A stretch of DNA of 64,000 nucleotides, taken from contig NZ_FNSY01000001.1 in NCBI RefSeq assembly GCF_900105515.1, positions 1,240,001 through 1,304,000 of the forward strand, written 5' to 3'. A model generated the notes under the pieces. It saw only the letters and a program-made list of their open reading frames with translations. It was not told where the DNA came from and did not search any database. Within the stretch, counting starts at the first letter, position 1. Each line of letters begins with the position of its first letter. The translations under genes were made by a program, and so were the position numbers. Below, one piece after another: positions 47,775 to 56,385 of this stretch. The stretch is from Streptomyces sp. 2131.1 (lineage in GTDB: Bacteria; Actinomycetota; Actinomycetes; Streptomycetales; Streptomycetaceae).

Positions 47775-50700
47775 ACGGCGGTGCGCGGTGCGGCGGTTGC
47801 CGTGCCACGGTGCCCGACGGAGCCCGGTTCTGCCCCGAGTGCGGCACTCCGGTGGTCGCGGGGGCGCCGTCGTCGGACAGCCGCAGAATCGTCACGGCGG
47901 TCTTCATCGACCTGGTCGGCTCGACCGTGCTGGCCGAGACGTTGGACCCCGAGGCGCTGCGGCGCACGATGGACCGGTACTACCGGGCCTGCACCACGGC
48001 GGTCACCGAACACGGGGGCGTGGTCGAGAAGTTCATCGGCGACGCCGTGATGGCCGTCTTCGGTGCGTTCGTCACCCACGAGGACGACGCGCTGCACGCG
48101 GTCCGGGCGGCGTGCGCCGTACGCGAATCCGTGGCGGCCATCGCGGCCGGTCCCGGGGTGCGGCTGGACATCCACTGCGGGATCGCCTCGGGAGAGGCCG
48201 TGGTGGCGGGGGTGCTCGGCGGCGCGGCCCGGGTGGTCGGGGACGTCGTGCACACCGCCGCCCGCCTCCAGTCGCACGCCGGGCCGCACGAAATCCTGAT
48301 CGGTGAGGAGACGGCCGGACTGGTGGGCGGCCGGGTCCGCATGGAGGCCGTCGCCCCGCTGCGGGTGAAGGGCAAGCGCGAACCGGTCGCCGCCCGGCGG
48401 GTGTTGTCCGTCCTCGACGCGGCGAGCCGTGAGGACCTGGTGCCGCTCGTCGGGCGCGACGGTGAACTGCGCCTCCTGCTGGCCGAGTTCGCGGAGACCC
48501 GGGCCGAGCGCCGCAGCCGCCCGGTCACGGTCGCCGGTCCCCCGGGCATCGGCAAGTCGCGCCTGGTGCGGGAGTTCCTGGGCCGCGTCGGGGAGGACGC
48601 CGTCGTCCTGCGGGCCGGCTGCCAGGCGTACGGGGCCGGGCTCGCCCACCGCCCGCTGGCCGAGGCTGTCTGGTCACTGCCCGGCGGCTGGGAGCAGGCG
48701 CGACGGGCGCTGGAGGCGCTGCGCCCCAGCGCGGACCGCGCCGTCACCGCCCTCGCCGTCGCCCTGGGCATCCGCACCGGGAACGGACTGCCGGTGAGCG
48801 TCGACGAGATCGGGTGGGCGTTCCGGCGGCTGCTTGAGGCCCTGGGCCGCGACGCCCCGGTGGTCCTGGTCCTGGAGGACTTCCAGTGGGCGCAGCCGAC
48901 CCTCTCCGACATGGTCACCGATCTCGCCGAAGGCGCCCGGAACACCCCGCTGCTCGTCGTCCGCGTGGCACGCGCCGAACCTGGTGGCGGAGTCCCGGCC
49001 GGTGAACTGGCGCTGCGCCTGGACGCGTTGCCGCCCGCGCAGACCGAACGGCTGGTGGAGCTGCTCGCGGACCGGGCCGAGGTCGCCGCTCAGGAGGCGG
49101 TCGCCACGGCGGACGACCTGGCCCGGGTGGTACGGGAGTGCGACGGCAATCCGCTCTTCGCCGAACTGCTCCTGGAGAACCTGGCCGGCCACCGGGCCGT
49201 GGACCAGGGCGTTCCCACGTCGATCCGGGTCCTGCTGACGGCCTGGCTGGACCGGCTGCCGGCCACCGACCGGGCCGTGCTGGAGCGCGCGGCGGGGGTG
49301 GGCGGGTCGTTCACCGCCGAGGACGTGCACGCACTCGCCGGGGACGCGCCGGCCCTGGCGGGCGGGGTCCTCGACGACGCGCTGGGCCGGCTGCTGCGCT
49401 CCCGGGTGATCCATCCCTACGGCCCGCCCGGCACGTACCGGTTCACCCGCGCGCTGGCCCGGGACACCCTGTACGAGATGACCTCCAAGGCCCGGCGCGC
49501 CACCTGGCACACCGTGCTCGCGGACCGGCTCGAAGACGGGGCGCCGGACCCGGCGGCGGAGGGGGACCTCGCGCACCACCTGGAGTCCGCGTGCCGGCTG
49601 CGGTCCGAGGCCGATCCCGGCGACCCCGGGCTGCCCGCGCTGACCGGGCGCGCCGCCCGGGCACTGGTGGCCACCGGGTACGGGGCGCTGCACCGCCGCG
49701 ACCTGCCCGCCGCCGTCTCGCTGATGGAACGCGGGCGCGCCCTCACCCCGGACGGCGACCCTCAGCACCGGGTGCTGGCCGCCCGCATCACCGACGCGTA
49801 CGCGGCGCTGGGCCGTTGGGACAGCGCCCGGCACGCCGTGGCGGAGGCGGAGCGCCGGAACGGGGACGACGCCCCGACCCGGGACACCTGCGCCATCCTG
49901 CGGCAGCTGATCGCCCTGCGCTCGGGGGGACCGGAGCCCGCCGGCGCCGCGTACGCGCCCGGTGCCGGGCCCGCCGTGCCCGGTCCGGCGGACGACCTGA
50001 GCTGGTGCCGGCTGCACCAGCTGTCCTCGCTGCGGAGCTTCGCCGAGGGCCGGATCGGTGCTGCGGAGGGCTCCATGCGCGACGCGCTCTCCCGGGCGCG
50101 CGGGCTCGGCGACACCTACGAGGGCAACCGCATCCTCGCGTCGATCTGCGAGCTGACGCAGTGGTCGCCGACCCCGCTCACCCAGGCCATCGCGCTCTGC
50201 GAGGAACTGGTCCGGCGGTTCGACGGCGACCGGAGCCTCCTCGTGCCGGTCCTGCTGACCCGGGCCCGGCATCTGGCACTGTCGGACCGGGTGGACGCGG
50301 CCCGCGAGGACATCGCGCTGGTCCGCGTCCACTGCGACGACCTGGCGCTGGCACTCGGCACACTGGCGGCCGGCCAGACGGCGGGGTTCGTCGAGTCCCT
50401 GGCCGGGGCCCACCCGGCGGCCGCCGGCCACTACGCGGCGGCCGCGGACGGGCTCGCCGCCCTGGGGCAGACGCGGACGGCGGCGACCTTGCGCCTGTAC
50501 GCGGCCCGGGAGCGGTTCTGCGCCGGGGAAGGACCCGGTCCGGACGCGGCCGAGCTGGCCGACCCGCCCGGGGAACGGCCGGAGGACACCCGTACCCGGG
50601 CCGTCCGGCTGGCGCTGCGGGCGCGGGTACGGGCGCGGGCCGGGGCGTACGGGGACGCGGTCGGGGACGCCGGGCGTGCCGTCGCCGCCCTGGACGGCAC

Positions 50701-50947
50701 CGACGACCCGTGCCTCATCGGTGACGTCTGGTTCGAGGCGGCCCGGGTGCTGGACGCCGCCGGTGAACCGGGGCGCGCCCGGCACGCCGCCGGACGCGCG
50801 CTGGAAGCCCTGACGGCGAAGGAGGCGGTGCTGCCCGCCCGGGCGGTGCGGGCCTGGAGAACGGCCGGACCGGAGGAGGGCCAGGCGGTGCTGCCCGCCC
50901 GGGCGGTACGGGCCTGGAGAACGGCCGAACGGGAGGAGGACCGATGA
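47771..50947 (+). CDS. Class III nucleotide cyclase/AAA ATPase signalling protein
   Basis: A 1058-aa multidomain protein. GTG start overlaps the regulator stop. Residues 1-32 are a zinc ribbon (CGGCRATV, FCPECGTPV). Residues ~40-215 are a class III adenylate/guanylate cyclase catalytic domain (VTAVFIDLVGST with the first metal Asp, EKFIGDAVMAVFGA with the second, GIASGEAVVAGVLGG). Residues ~230-520 are a STAND/AAA-type ATPase: AGPPGIGKSRLV (Walker A) and VVLVLEDFQWAQPT (Walker B). The rest is helical repeats of the TPR/MalT kind, ending in a duplicated 20-residue unit. Such proteins are widespread in actinobacteria, usually as signalling switches, and some have inactive cyclase domains. Here it is coupled to a subtilase gene. 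Confidence 0.86.
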   Translation: MNGGARCGGCRATVPDGARFCPECGTPVVAGAPSSDSRRIVTAVFIDLVGSTVLAETLDPEALRRTMDRYYRACTTAVTEHGGVVEKFIGDAVMAVFGAFVTHEDDALHAVRAACAVRESVAAIAAGPGVRLDIHCGIASGEAVVAGVLGGAARVVGDVVHTAARLQSHAGPHEILIGEETAGLVGGRVRMEAVAPLRVKGKREPVAARRVLSVLDAASREDLVPLVGRDGELRLLLAEFAETRAERRSRPVTVAGPPGIGKSRLVREFLGRVGEDAVVLRAGCQAYGAGLAHRPLAEAVWSLPGGWEQARRALEALRPSADRAVTALAVALGIRTGNGLPVSVDEIGWAFRRLLEALGRDAPVVLVLEDFQWAQPTLSDMVTDLAEGARNTPLLVVRVARAEPGGGVPAGELALRLDALPPAQTERLVELLADRAEVAAQEAVATADDLARVVRECDGNPLFAELLLENLAGHRAVDQGVPTSIRVLLTAWLDRLPATDRAVLERAAGVGGSFTAEDVHALAGDAPALAGGVLDDALGRLLRSRVIHPYGPPGTYRFTRALARDTLYEMTSKARRATWHTVLADRLEDGAPDPAAEGDLAHHLESACRLRSEADPGDPGLPALTGRAARALVATGYGALHRRDLPAAVSLMERGRALTPDGDPQHRVLAARITDAYAALGRWDSARHAVAEAERRNGDDAPTRDTCAILRQLIALRSGGPEPAGAAYAPGAGPAVPGPADDLSWCRLHQLSSLRSFAEGRIGAAEGSMRDALSRARGLGDTYEGNRILASICELTQWSPTPLTQAIALCEELVRRFDGDRSLLVPVLLTRARHLALSDRVDAAREDIALVRVHCDDLALALGTLAAGQTAGFVESLAGAHPAAAGHYAAAADGLAALGQTRTAATLRLYAARERFCAGEGPGPDAAELADPPGERPEDTRTRAVRLALRARVRARAGAYGDAVGDAGRAVAALDGTDDPCLIGDVWFEAARVLDAAGEPGRARHAAGRALEALTAKEAVLPARAVRAWRTAGPEEGQAVLPARAVRAWRTAEREEDR
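50821..50940 (+). repeat. 60-bp tandem duplication at end of cyclase gene
   Basis: Bases 50821-50880 and 50881-50940 are near-identical 60-bp units, each encoding 20 residues around VLPARAVRAWRTA. They differ at about eight positions. Being in frame, the duplication lengthens the C-terminus without disrupting the overlap with the next gene. Confidence 0.85.
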
Positions 50948-51819
50948 GCGATCCGCCCTGGAGACGGCCCGCGCGCCCCTACACGCCGGGCGTGCCGGCC
51001 TGGGGCGCGACGAGGGCGCAGGCTCACGAGGCCTTCGCGTCGATCCCCATGGACTCGGTGTCCCCGGAGTGGGCGTGGGGCGGGGCCGACGGTTCCGGGG
51101 TCCGGGTCTGCGTGGTGGACAGCGGGGTCGAGGGCGGCCATCCGATGGTCGGCCCGGTCGATCTCGCCGTTACGGCCGTCCCGGACGAGGACGGCGAGGT
51201 GGAGATGGTGCCGTGCGAGCCCACCGACCGCGCCGGGCACGGCACCGCCTGCGCCGGGGTGATCCGGTCCGTCGCGCCCGGGGTCTCGGTCTCGTCCGCC
51301 CAGGTGCTGACCGACGGCAAGACGGGCAGCGGCCCGGCCCTCATGGCCGGGCTCTCCTGGGCCATCGAGCAGAACTTCGACGTCATCAACCTCAGCCTGG
51401 CCACGACCCGCCCCGCCCTGACCGCGCGGCTCCACGAGCTCGTGGACCGGGCCTACTTCCGCCGCTGTGCGCTCGTCGTCTCCGCGCACAACCGGCCGGT
51501 GCCCAGCTATCCCTGGTCGTTCTCCTCGGTGATCTCCGTCGCGAGCCACGACGAGGACGACCCGATGACGTACTACTACAACCCCGCGCCGCCGGTGGAG
51601 TTCCACGCGCGCGGCGTACGCGTGCCCGTGGCGTGGCCCGGCGGCGGCACCATCCGCTCGACCGGCAACAGCTTCGCCGCGCCGCACATCTCGGGCCTGT
51701 GCGCGCTGATCCTCGGCAAGCACCCCTGGCTCACGCCGTTCCAGCTGAAGACGGTGCTGTTCCTCTGCGCCGGGAACACCACCGGTCGACTTGGAGGTGC
51801 GCATGACGAAACCTGTTGA
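50944..51819 (+). CDS. Cytoplasmic subtilisin-like protease (S8), RiPP-associated
   Basis: A 291-aa subtilase whose ATG overlaps the cyclase stop (ATGA). The catalytic triad is Asp in CVVDSGVEGG, His in GHGTACAGVI and Ser in GNSFAAPHISG. No signal peptide or propeptide is visible, so it probably works inside the cell. INLSLATTR corresponds to the substrate-binding strand, although the conserved oxyanion Asn region is short. The C-terminal 17 bp overlap the GAF gene. Cytoplasmic S8 proteases serve as leader peptidases in some RiPP pathways. Candidate targets are the 65-aa precursor and the regulator's precursor-like domain. Confidence 0.85.
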   Translation: MSDPPWRRPARPYTPGVPAWGATRAQAHEAFASIPMDSVSPEWAWGGADGSGVRVCVVDSGVEGGHPMVGPVDLAVTAVPDEDGEVEMVPCEPTDRAGHGTACAGVIRSVAPGVSVSSAQVLTDGKTGSGPALMAGLSWAIEQNFDVINLSLATTRPALTARLHELVDRAYFRRCALVVSAHNRPVPSYPWSFSSVISVASHDEDDPMTYYYNPAPPVEFHARGVRVPVAWPGGGTIRSTGNSFAAPHISGLCALILGKHPWLTPFQLKTVLFLCAGNTTGRLGGAHDETC

Positions 51820-52357
51820 CGCCGCGACGCCCGTGGAGCGCCGCCTGCTGCAGTCCATCGTGGAAGTCGCGCGCCATGTCTTCGGCGCGGCGGCCTCCTC
51901 GATCTTCCTGATCGATCCGGAGACCGGCGACCTGGTCTTCGAGGCCGTGGCCGGTGAGGGCGACGGACAGCTCGTCGGTACGCGGTTCCCGGCGGGGACC
52001 GGCATCGCGGGCTGGGTCGCCGCTTCGGGGCAGTCGATGCTCGTCGACGACCTGCGCGAGTCGCGGCACTTCTCGGGCGAGGCCGCCGCCTCCACCGGGT
52101 ACGTGCCCGACAGCATCATGGCCGCGCCGCTGTTCGGCGACGACGAGTGCGTCGGCGTCCTGGAGGTCCTGGACCGGGGCTCCGACGGTGTGCGGGAGAT
52201 GGCGGACGTCGAACTCCTCGGGCTGCTCGCCGACCAGGCCGCCATCGGCCTCGAACTCCTCACCCGGCTGCGCGCCGCCGACCCGGACAACCGTTCCGAC
52301 AAGGCCCTGCGGCTCCTGGAGATGGCGGAGTCGCTGCTGGCCCCGACCCATGGCTGA
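51803..52357 (+). CDS. GAF domain protein
   Basis: A 184-aa protein. I chose the ATG (MTKPVDAATPVERRLLQSIV) with GGAGG 5 nt upstream. Almost the whole length is one GAF domain: ASSIFLIDPETGDLVFEAVA, GTRFPAGTGIAGWVAASGQS, VPDSIMAAPLFGDDECVGVL and VELLGLLADQAAIGLELL. GAF domains bind small ligands or cyclic nucleotides. A nucleotide cyclase-type protein is encoded in the same operon, so cyclic-nucleotide sensing is a fair guess. No output domain is attached. It overlaps both neighbours. Confidence 0.82.
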   Translation: MTKPVDAATPVERRLLQSIVEVARHVFGAAASSIFLIDPETGDLVFEAVAGEGDGQLVGTRFPAGTGIAGWVAASGQSMLVDDLRESRHFSGEAAASTGYVPDSIMAAPLFGDDECVGVLEVLDRGSDGVREMADVELLGLLADQAAIGLELLTRLRAADPDNRSDKALRLLEMAESLLAPTHG

Positions 52358-53339
52358 GCGGTGCGTCCTGCTGCTCACCAGGCGGGGCGACCGGGAGGCG
52401 ACCGAGGCGGCCGGTCTGCTGCGCCGGATCGGGGTGCCCGTGCACCGGCTCGACGCGGACCGCCTGGCGGAGGTCCGGGCAGTGCACGGGCCGGACGGCG
52501 TACTGGCCCTGGACGGGCACCGGTTCGCGCCGACGGTGACCTGGCTGCGGCACTTCTCGCTGCGGGCCGCGCTCCCGCCGGGCCCGGCCGGCGGGCGGAT
52601 GGTGTACCGGGACGCGTGGACCGCGCTGGCCCGGCAGCTGGCCGCCGCCTCCCCGGCCGCGATCGGCGCCGCCGATCCGGGGCAGCTGGCGCAGCGGGAC
52701 CTGGCCCGGGCGCTCGGGGTGCGCGTCCCGCGCGGACTGGTCACCACCGACCCGGCGGACGCGGCCCGGCTCCTCCCGGCCGAGCGGTACGTGCTCAAGG
52801 TCCTCGACCGGCACTACGTGGAGCCGGAGCCCGGCCGGCTGGACTGGCACCTGCCGCGCGTCGTCGACCGGGTCCGGCTCGCCGGACTGCCCGGACTGCC
52901 GCGCGGCACACCGGTGATGCTCCAGGAGTACGTGGAGCACGACACCGAGTACCGGGTCTACCTCGCCGGGGACGAACTGCACGCCTTCGAGGTGGCCAAG
53001 GAGCGCCCCGATGACATCTGGACGCGTCCGGACGAGGTGATGGTCCGTCAGGTCAGGGCCCCGGCCGCCGTGGCCTCGGCCGCGCGCGCCGTCGCCCGGG
53101 AGACCGGCGCGCTCTACGGGGCGTTCGACTTCCTGCGGGCACGGGACCGGGACGAGCCGGTCTTCCTGGAGATGAACGCCCACGGCGACTGGCACTGGTT
53201 CGAGCGCAGGGCCGGCGTCGACGTGGTGACCCGGGCCGTGGTGCGGACCGTGCGGGACCTCCACCGGTCCGCCGCCGGTGACGCGCGCCCGGCGGCGGTC
53301 AGCCTGCTCGCGTTCCTCGGCGCGGGCCGGGGCGGGTGA
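52350..53339 (+). CDS. ATP-grasp ligase resembling graspetide macrocyclases
   Basis: A 329-aa ATP-grasp enzyme, ATG overlapping the GAF gene end. N-terminal Rossmann-like part (CVLLLTRRGDREATEAAGLL), then AERYVLKVLDR (ATP-binding Lys), MLQEYVEHDTEYRVYLAGDE and the metal-binding end FLEMNAHGDWHWFE. RiPP graspetide ligases end in a similar ExNxxGxWxWxE pattern (ELNPNGQWxW-type), so the match is suggestive. These enzymes join Asp/Glu side chains to Ser/Thr/Lys of a core peptide. No separate classical graspetide precursor is visible in the operon; the peptide-like tail of the regulator contains Glu, Asp and Lys. RimK-like modification of another protein is the main alternative. Confidence 0.8.
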   Translation: MAERCVLLLTRRGDREATEAAGLLRRIGVPVHRLDADRLAEVRAVHGPDGVLALDGHRFAPTVTWLRHFSLRAALPPGPAGGRMVYRDAWTALARQLAAASPAAIGAADPGQLAQRDLARALGVRVPRGLVTTDPADAARLLPAERYVLKVLDRHYVEPEPGRLDWHLPRVVDRVRLAGLPGLPRGTPVMLQEYVEHDTEYRVYLAGDELHAFEVAKERPDDIWTRPDEVMVRQVRAPAAVASAARAVARETGALYGAFDFLRARDRDEPVFLEMNAHGDWHWFERRAGVDVVTRAVVRTVRDLHRSAAGDARPAAVSLLAFLGAGRGG

Positions 53340-54237
53340 CCGGGCCGTCCGGTGTGGGCAGCGCCCGCTCCGCGACGGCGAGCACCGCGTGCAGGGCGGC
53401 CGAGGGGTTGTCCGTCCGCCAGGCGAGCGCCGCCTGCCGTCTGATCGGCGGCCCGGCGAGCGGACGGTAGACGAGGCCGCCGAGCTGGATGTGCTGGACG
53501 GAGGTGACGGTGAGCGTGACCCCGACGCCCGCCGCGACCAGCGCCAGGATGGTGTACGAGTCGGGCGCCTCCTGCACCACGCGCGGGTTGAACCCGGCTG
53601 CCTCGCAGGCCGCGGTCATCGCGTCGCGCACGGTGGAGCCGGTGTTGGCGGGGAAGGCGACGAACGGCTCCCCGGCCAGCGCGTCGAGCGGGATCTCCGG
53701 GCGGGCGGCGAGCGGATGGTCGACGGGCAGCGCGCAGACCAGCTCCTCGTCGTCGATGACCCGGCAGCTCACGCCCGGCGCCGTCACCGGCAGCCGGACG
53801 AACCCGAGGTCGAGCGAGCCGTCCGCGACCCGGGCGAGCGCCACGTTGGCGTAGGTCTGGCCGGTCATGACCAGCTCGATCCCGGGGTGGGCGGCGCGCA
53901 CCGCGCGGGTGAGCAGCGGCAGGGTCTCGTGGCTGGAGGCGCCGGCGAAGCCGATCCGGACCCGCCCGTACGCGCCCTGCCCCGCCGCGCGCGCGGCCCG
54001 TACCGCCGTGTCCAGGTCGTCCAGCACGGTCCGCACCGGCTGGAGGAAGGACTCCCCCGCGCTGGTCAGCCGCACCGAGCGGGTGTTGCGTTCGAAGAGC
54101 TGGACGCCGAGTTCCTTCTCCAGGCGGCGGATCTGCTGGCTCAGCGGCGGCTGCGCCATCTGGAGCCGTTTCGCGGCGCGGCCGAAGTGGAGTTCCTCCG
54201 CCACGGCGAGGAACGCGGCGAGATGGCGCAGCTCCAT
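53299..54237 (-). CDS. LysR family transcriptional regulator
   Basis: A 312-aa LysR protein. The N-terminal winged helix is MELRHLAAFLAVAEELHFGR, AAKRLQMAQPPLSQQIRRLE, followed by FERNTRSVRLTSAGE. The C-terminal effector domain starts at GRVRIGFAGASSHETLP. The gene ends 41 bp inside the convergent ATP-grasp gene and is divergent to the hydroxyacyl-CoA dehydrogenase gene across about 150 bp, the usual place of a LysR target. The gap contains TAATTCGGTATTGGACGGC (54299-54317), a possible LysR-type T-N11-A site, which I cannot confirm. Confidence 0.9.
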   Translation of the reverse strand: MELRHLAAFLAVAEELHFGRAAKRLQMAQPPLSQQIRRLEKELGVQLFERNTRSVRLTSAGESFLQPVRTVLDDLDTAVRAARAAGQGAYGRVRIGFAGASSHETLPLLTRAVRAAHPGIELVMTGQTYANVALARVADGSLDLGFVRLPVTAPGVSCRVIDDEELVCALPVDHPLAARPEIPLDALAGEPFVAFPANTGSTVRDAMTAACEAAGFNPRVVQEAPDSYTILALVAAGVGVTLTVTSVQHIQLGGLVYRPLAGPPIRRQAALAWRTDNPSAALHAVLAVAERALPTPDGPVTRPGPRRGTRAG

Positions 54238-54388
54238 GCCGTCCCCTCCCCCGGGTCCGCCCGCATCATTGATTCGTCCAGCGTCCGGGTCTGAGCCTAA
54301 TTCGGTATTGGACGGCGATCAAAGGCCGCTGAAAGCGTCGGCGGTGCGGGCACCCGGCCCGCGCCCCATCGAGAGGACCGTGACCCGC

Positions 54389-55942
54389 ATGCGTATCAGG
54401 ATCGTCGGCGCCGGAGCCATGGGCCGCGGCATCGCCCAGTGGGCGGCCGCGGCCGGACACACCGTCGAGCTGTGCGACGTACGGGCCGAGGCGGTGGCGG
54501 ACGCGGTCGCTTTTGTACGTTCCATGCTGGAGCGGGCCGTGGCCAAGGGGCGGATGTCCGCGGCGGACGCCGAGGCCGCGGTGGAGCGGCTGGTCGCGCT
54601 GGACGACCCGTGGGCGGCGGGCCCGGACGTGGATCTGGTGATCGAGGCGGTGCGCGAGGACCTGGCGACCAAGGCGGAGGTGTTCGGCCGCCTGGAGCAG
54701 GTGCTGCCCGCGTCCGCCGTGTTCGCCACCAACACCTCCTCGCTGTCGGTGACCCGGATCGCCGCCGAGCTCAAGGACCCGACGCGCCTGGCGGGGCTGC
54801 ACTTCTTCAACCCGGTGCCGCTGATGCGGATCGTGGAGGTGGTGCCCGGCGCGGCGACCCGGTCCGGGATCCCGCCGCTGCTGACCTCACTCGTGGAGGG
54901 CTGCGGACACCGCGCGGTGACGGTCGCGGACACCCCCGGCTTCCTGGTCAACCACGCCGGGCGCGGCCTGGTGACGGAGGCGCTCGCGCTCCTGGAGGAG
55001 GGCGTCGCCGAACCCGCGGACCTCGACAGGATCGCGCGGGACGTGCTGGGGCTGCGGATGGGCCCGTTCGAGCTGATGGACCTCACCGGGCTCGATGTGA
55101 CCGCCGCCGTCATCGACTCCATCTGGGAGGGCTTCCGCCACGAGGACCGGCTGCGCCCCTCCTTCCTCACCCCGAACCGGGTGGCGGCCGGGCTGCACGG
55201 CCGCAAGACCGGGCACGGCTGGTACGCGTACGGCCCCGAGGCCACCGGGCCCGCGCCGGAGCCGGCGGTCGCCGGGAACGCTGACCGCCCGGTGCACGTC
55301 TTCGCGCCGGACCCCGCCCGGGAGGCCGCCGCGGCCGCGCTCCGCGAGGCGCTGGCCGCGGCGGGCGCCGCAGTGGAGCACGGGGAGCGGCCGTCGGACG
55401 ACGCGGTGGTCCTGGTCCCGGTGTGGGGCACGGCCGTCGCCTCGGCGGTCGCCGCGCTCGGGCTGCCCGCCGCGCGCACCTTCGGTGTGGACCCGCTGCC
55501 GGCGGCCGGGCGCCGGCGCGTGCTCGCGGTGACCCCGGCGGCGGACGCGGCGGCGGGGCGGGACGCCCGTGCGGTACTGGCGCGCGCGGCGGACGGCGGG
55601 GAGCCGTTCGCAGTGTCGGTGGTCCGGGACACGGCGGGCTCGGTCGCTCAGCGGCTGCTCGCCTCCATCGTGTCGGTCGCCGCGTCCATCGCGGAGCGCG
55701 CGCTCGCCGCCCCGGCCGACATCGACGTGGCCGTCACGACGGGGCTCGGCTACCCGGTGGGCCCGCTGGCCTGGGGCGACCGGATCGGCGCTGCCCGCAT
55801 GCTGGAGCTGCACCGGGCGCTGCACGCGACGACCGGCGACCCGCGTCACCGCCCGACGCGCTGGGTCACGGAACGCGCGGAGCTGGGCCTGGCGCTGACG
55901 GACCCGGGGACGTCGCCGGCGGATGTGCTCGGGGCGCGGTGA
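54389..55942 (+). CDS. 3-hydroxyacyl-CoA dehydrogenase (PaaH-like)
   Basis: A 517-aa NAD-dependent dehydrogenase. The N-terminal Rossmann fold is RIVGAGAMGRGIAQWAAAAG. The signature HFFNPVPLMRIVEVV carries the catalytic His and VADTPGFLVNHAGRGLVTEA follows. The family's two C-terminal helical domains are both present, as in PaaH (about 500 aa), with a degenerate Rossmann-like stretch between them. It oxidises 3-hydroxyacyl-CoA, for example in phenylacetate or fatty acid breakdown. The start is uncertain: ATG at 54389, or GTG at 54380 just after GAGAGGA. The divergent LysR is the likely regulator. Confidence 0.9.
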   Translation: MRIRIVGAGAMGRGIAQWAAAAGHTVELCDVRAEAVADAVAFVRSMLERAVAKGRMSAADAEAAVERLVALDDPWAAGPDVDLVIEAVREDLATKAEVFGRLEQVLPASAVFATNTSSLSVTRIAAELKDPTRLAGLHFFNPVPLMRIVEVVPGAATRSGIPPLLTSLVEGCGHRAVTVADTPGFLVNHAGRGLVTEALALLEEGVAEPADLDRIARDVLGLRMGPFELMDLTGLDVTAAVIDSIWEGFRHEDRLRPSFLTPNRVAAGLHGRKTGHGWYAYGPEATGPAPEPAVAGNADRPVHVFAPDPAREAAAAALREALAAAGAAVEHGERPSDDAVVLVPVWGTAVASAVAALGLPAARTFGVDPLPAAGRRRVLAVTPAADAAAGRDARAVLARAADGGEPFAVSVVRDTAGSVAQRLLASIVSVAASIAERALAAPADIDVAVTTGLGYPVGPLAWGDRIGAARMLELHRALHATTGDPRHRPTRWVTERAELGLALTDPGTSPADVLGAR

Positions 55943-55989
55943 CCGATTCCTACAAGACGGCGGGCGTGGGCCCGGCCTACGGTCGGTCC

Positions 55990-56385
55990 ATGACTCCACG
56001 ACTCGACGCGATCGGCATCGTCACCGCCGACCTGCCCGCCTCCCTCGCCTTCTACCGCCGGCTGGGACTCGCCATCCCGGCCGGCGCGGAATCCGCACCC
56101 CATGTGGAGGTGTCCCTGCCTGGCGGCGGGCGCCTGATGTGGGACACCGAGGAGATCGCCCGCTCCCTCGACCCCGGCTTCACCCCGCCGTCCGGCGAGG
56201 ACCGGCTCGGGCTGGCCTTCCTGTGCGACAGCCCGGCCGAGGTCGACGCGGTGTACGAGGAGCTGACCGGCGCCGGTCACCGGGGCCATCTGAAGCCGTG
56301 GGACGCGGACTGGGGCCAGCGGTACGCCGTCGTGCTCGACCCGGACGGCTGCGCGGTCTCGCTGTTCGCGCCCTCCAACGCCTAG
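55990..56385 (+). CDS. VOC family (glyoxalase/dioxygenase fold) protein
   Basis: A 131-aa protein with the paired beta-alpha-beta-beta-beta modules of the VOC superfamily: [20 protein letters not shown] at the N-terminus and [19 protein letters not shown] at the end. The first-strand metal position is Ile instead of His and the second module reads [11 protein letters not shown], so metal binding is uncertain. Such small VOC proteins are often antibiotic-binding or lyase-like. Its stop codon overlaps that of the convergent AraC gene by 4 bp. Confidence 0.8.
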   Translation: MTPRLDAIGIVTADLPASLAFYRRLGLAIPAGAESAPHVEVSLPGGGRLMWDTEEIARSLDPGFTPPSGEDRLGLAFLCDSPAEVDAVYEELTGAGHRGHLKPWDADWGQRYAVVLDPDGCAVSLFAPSNA

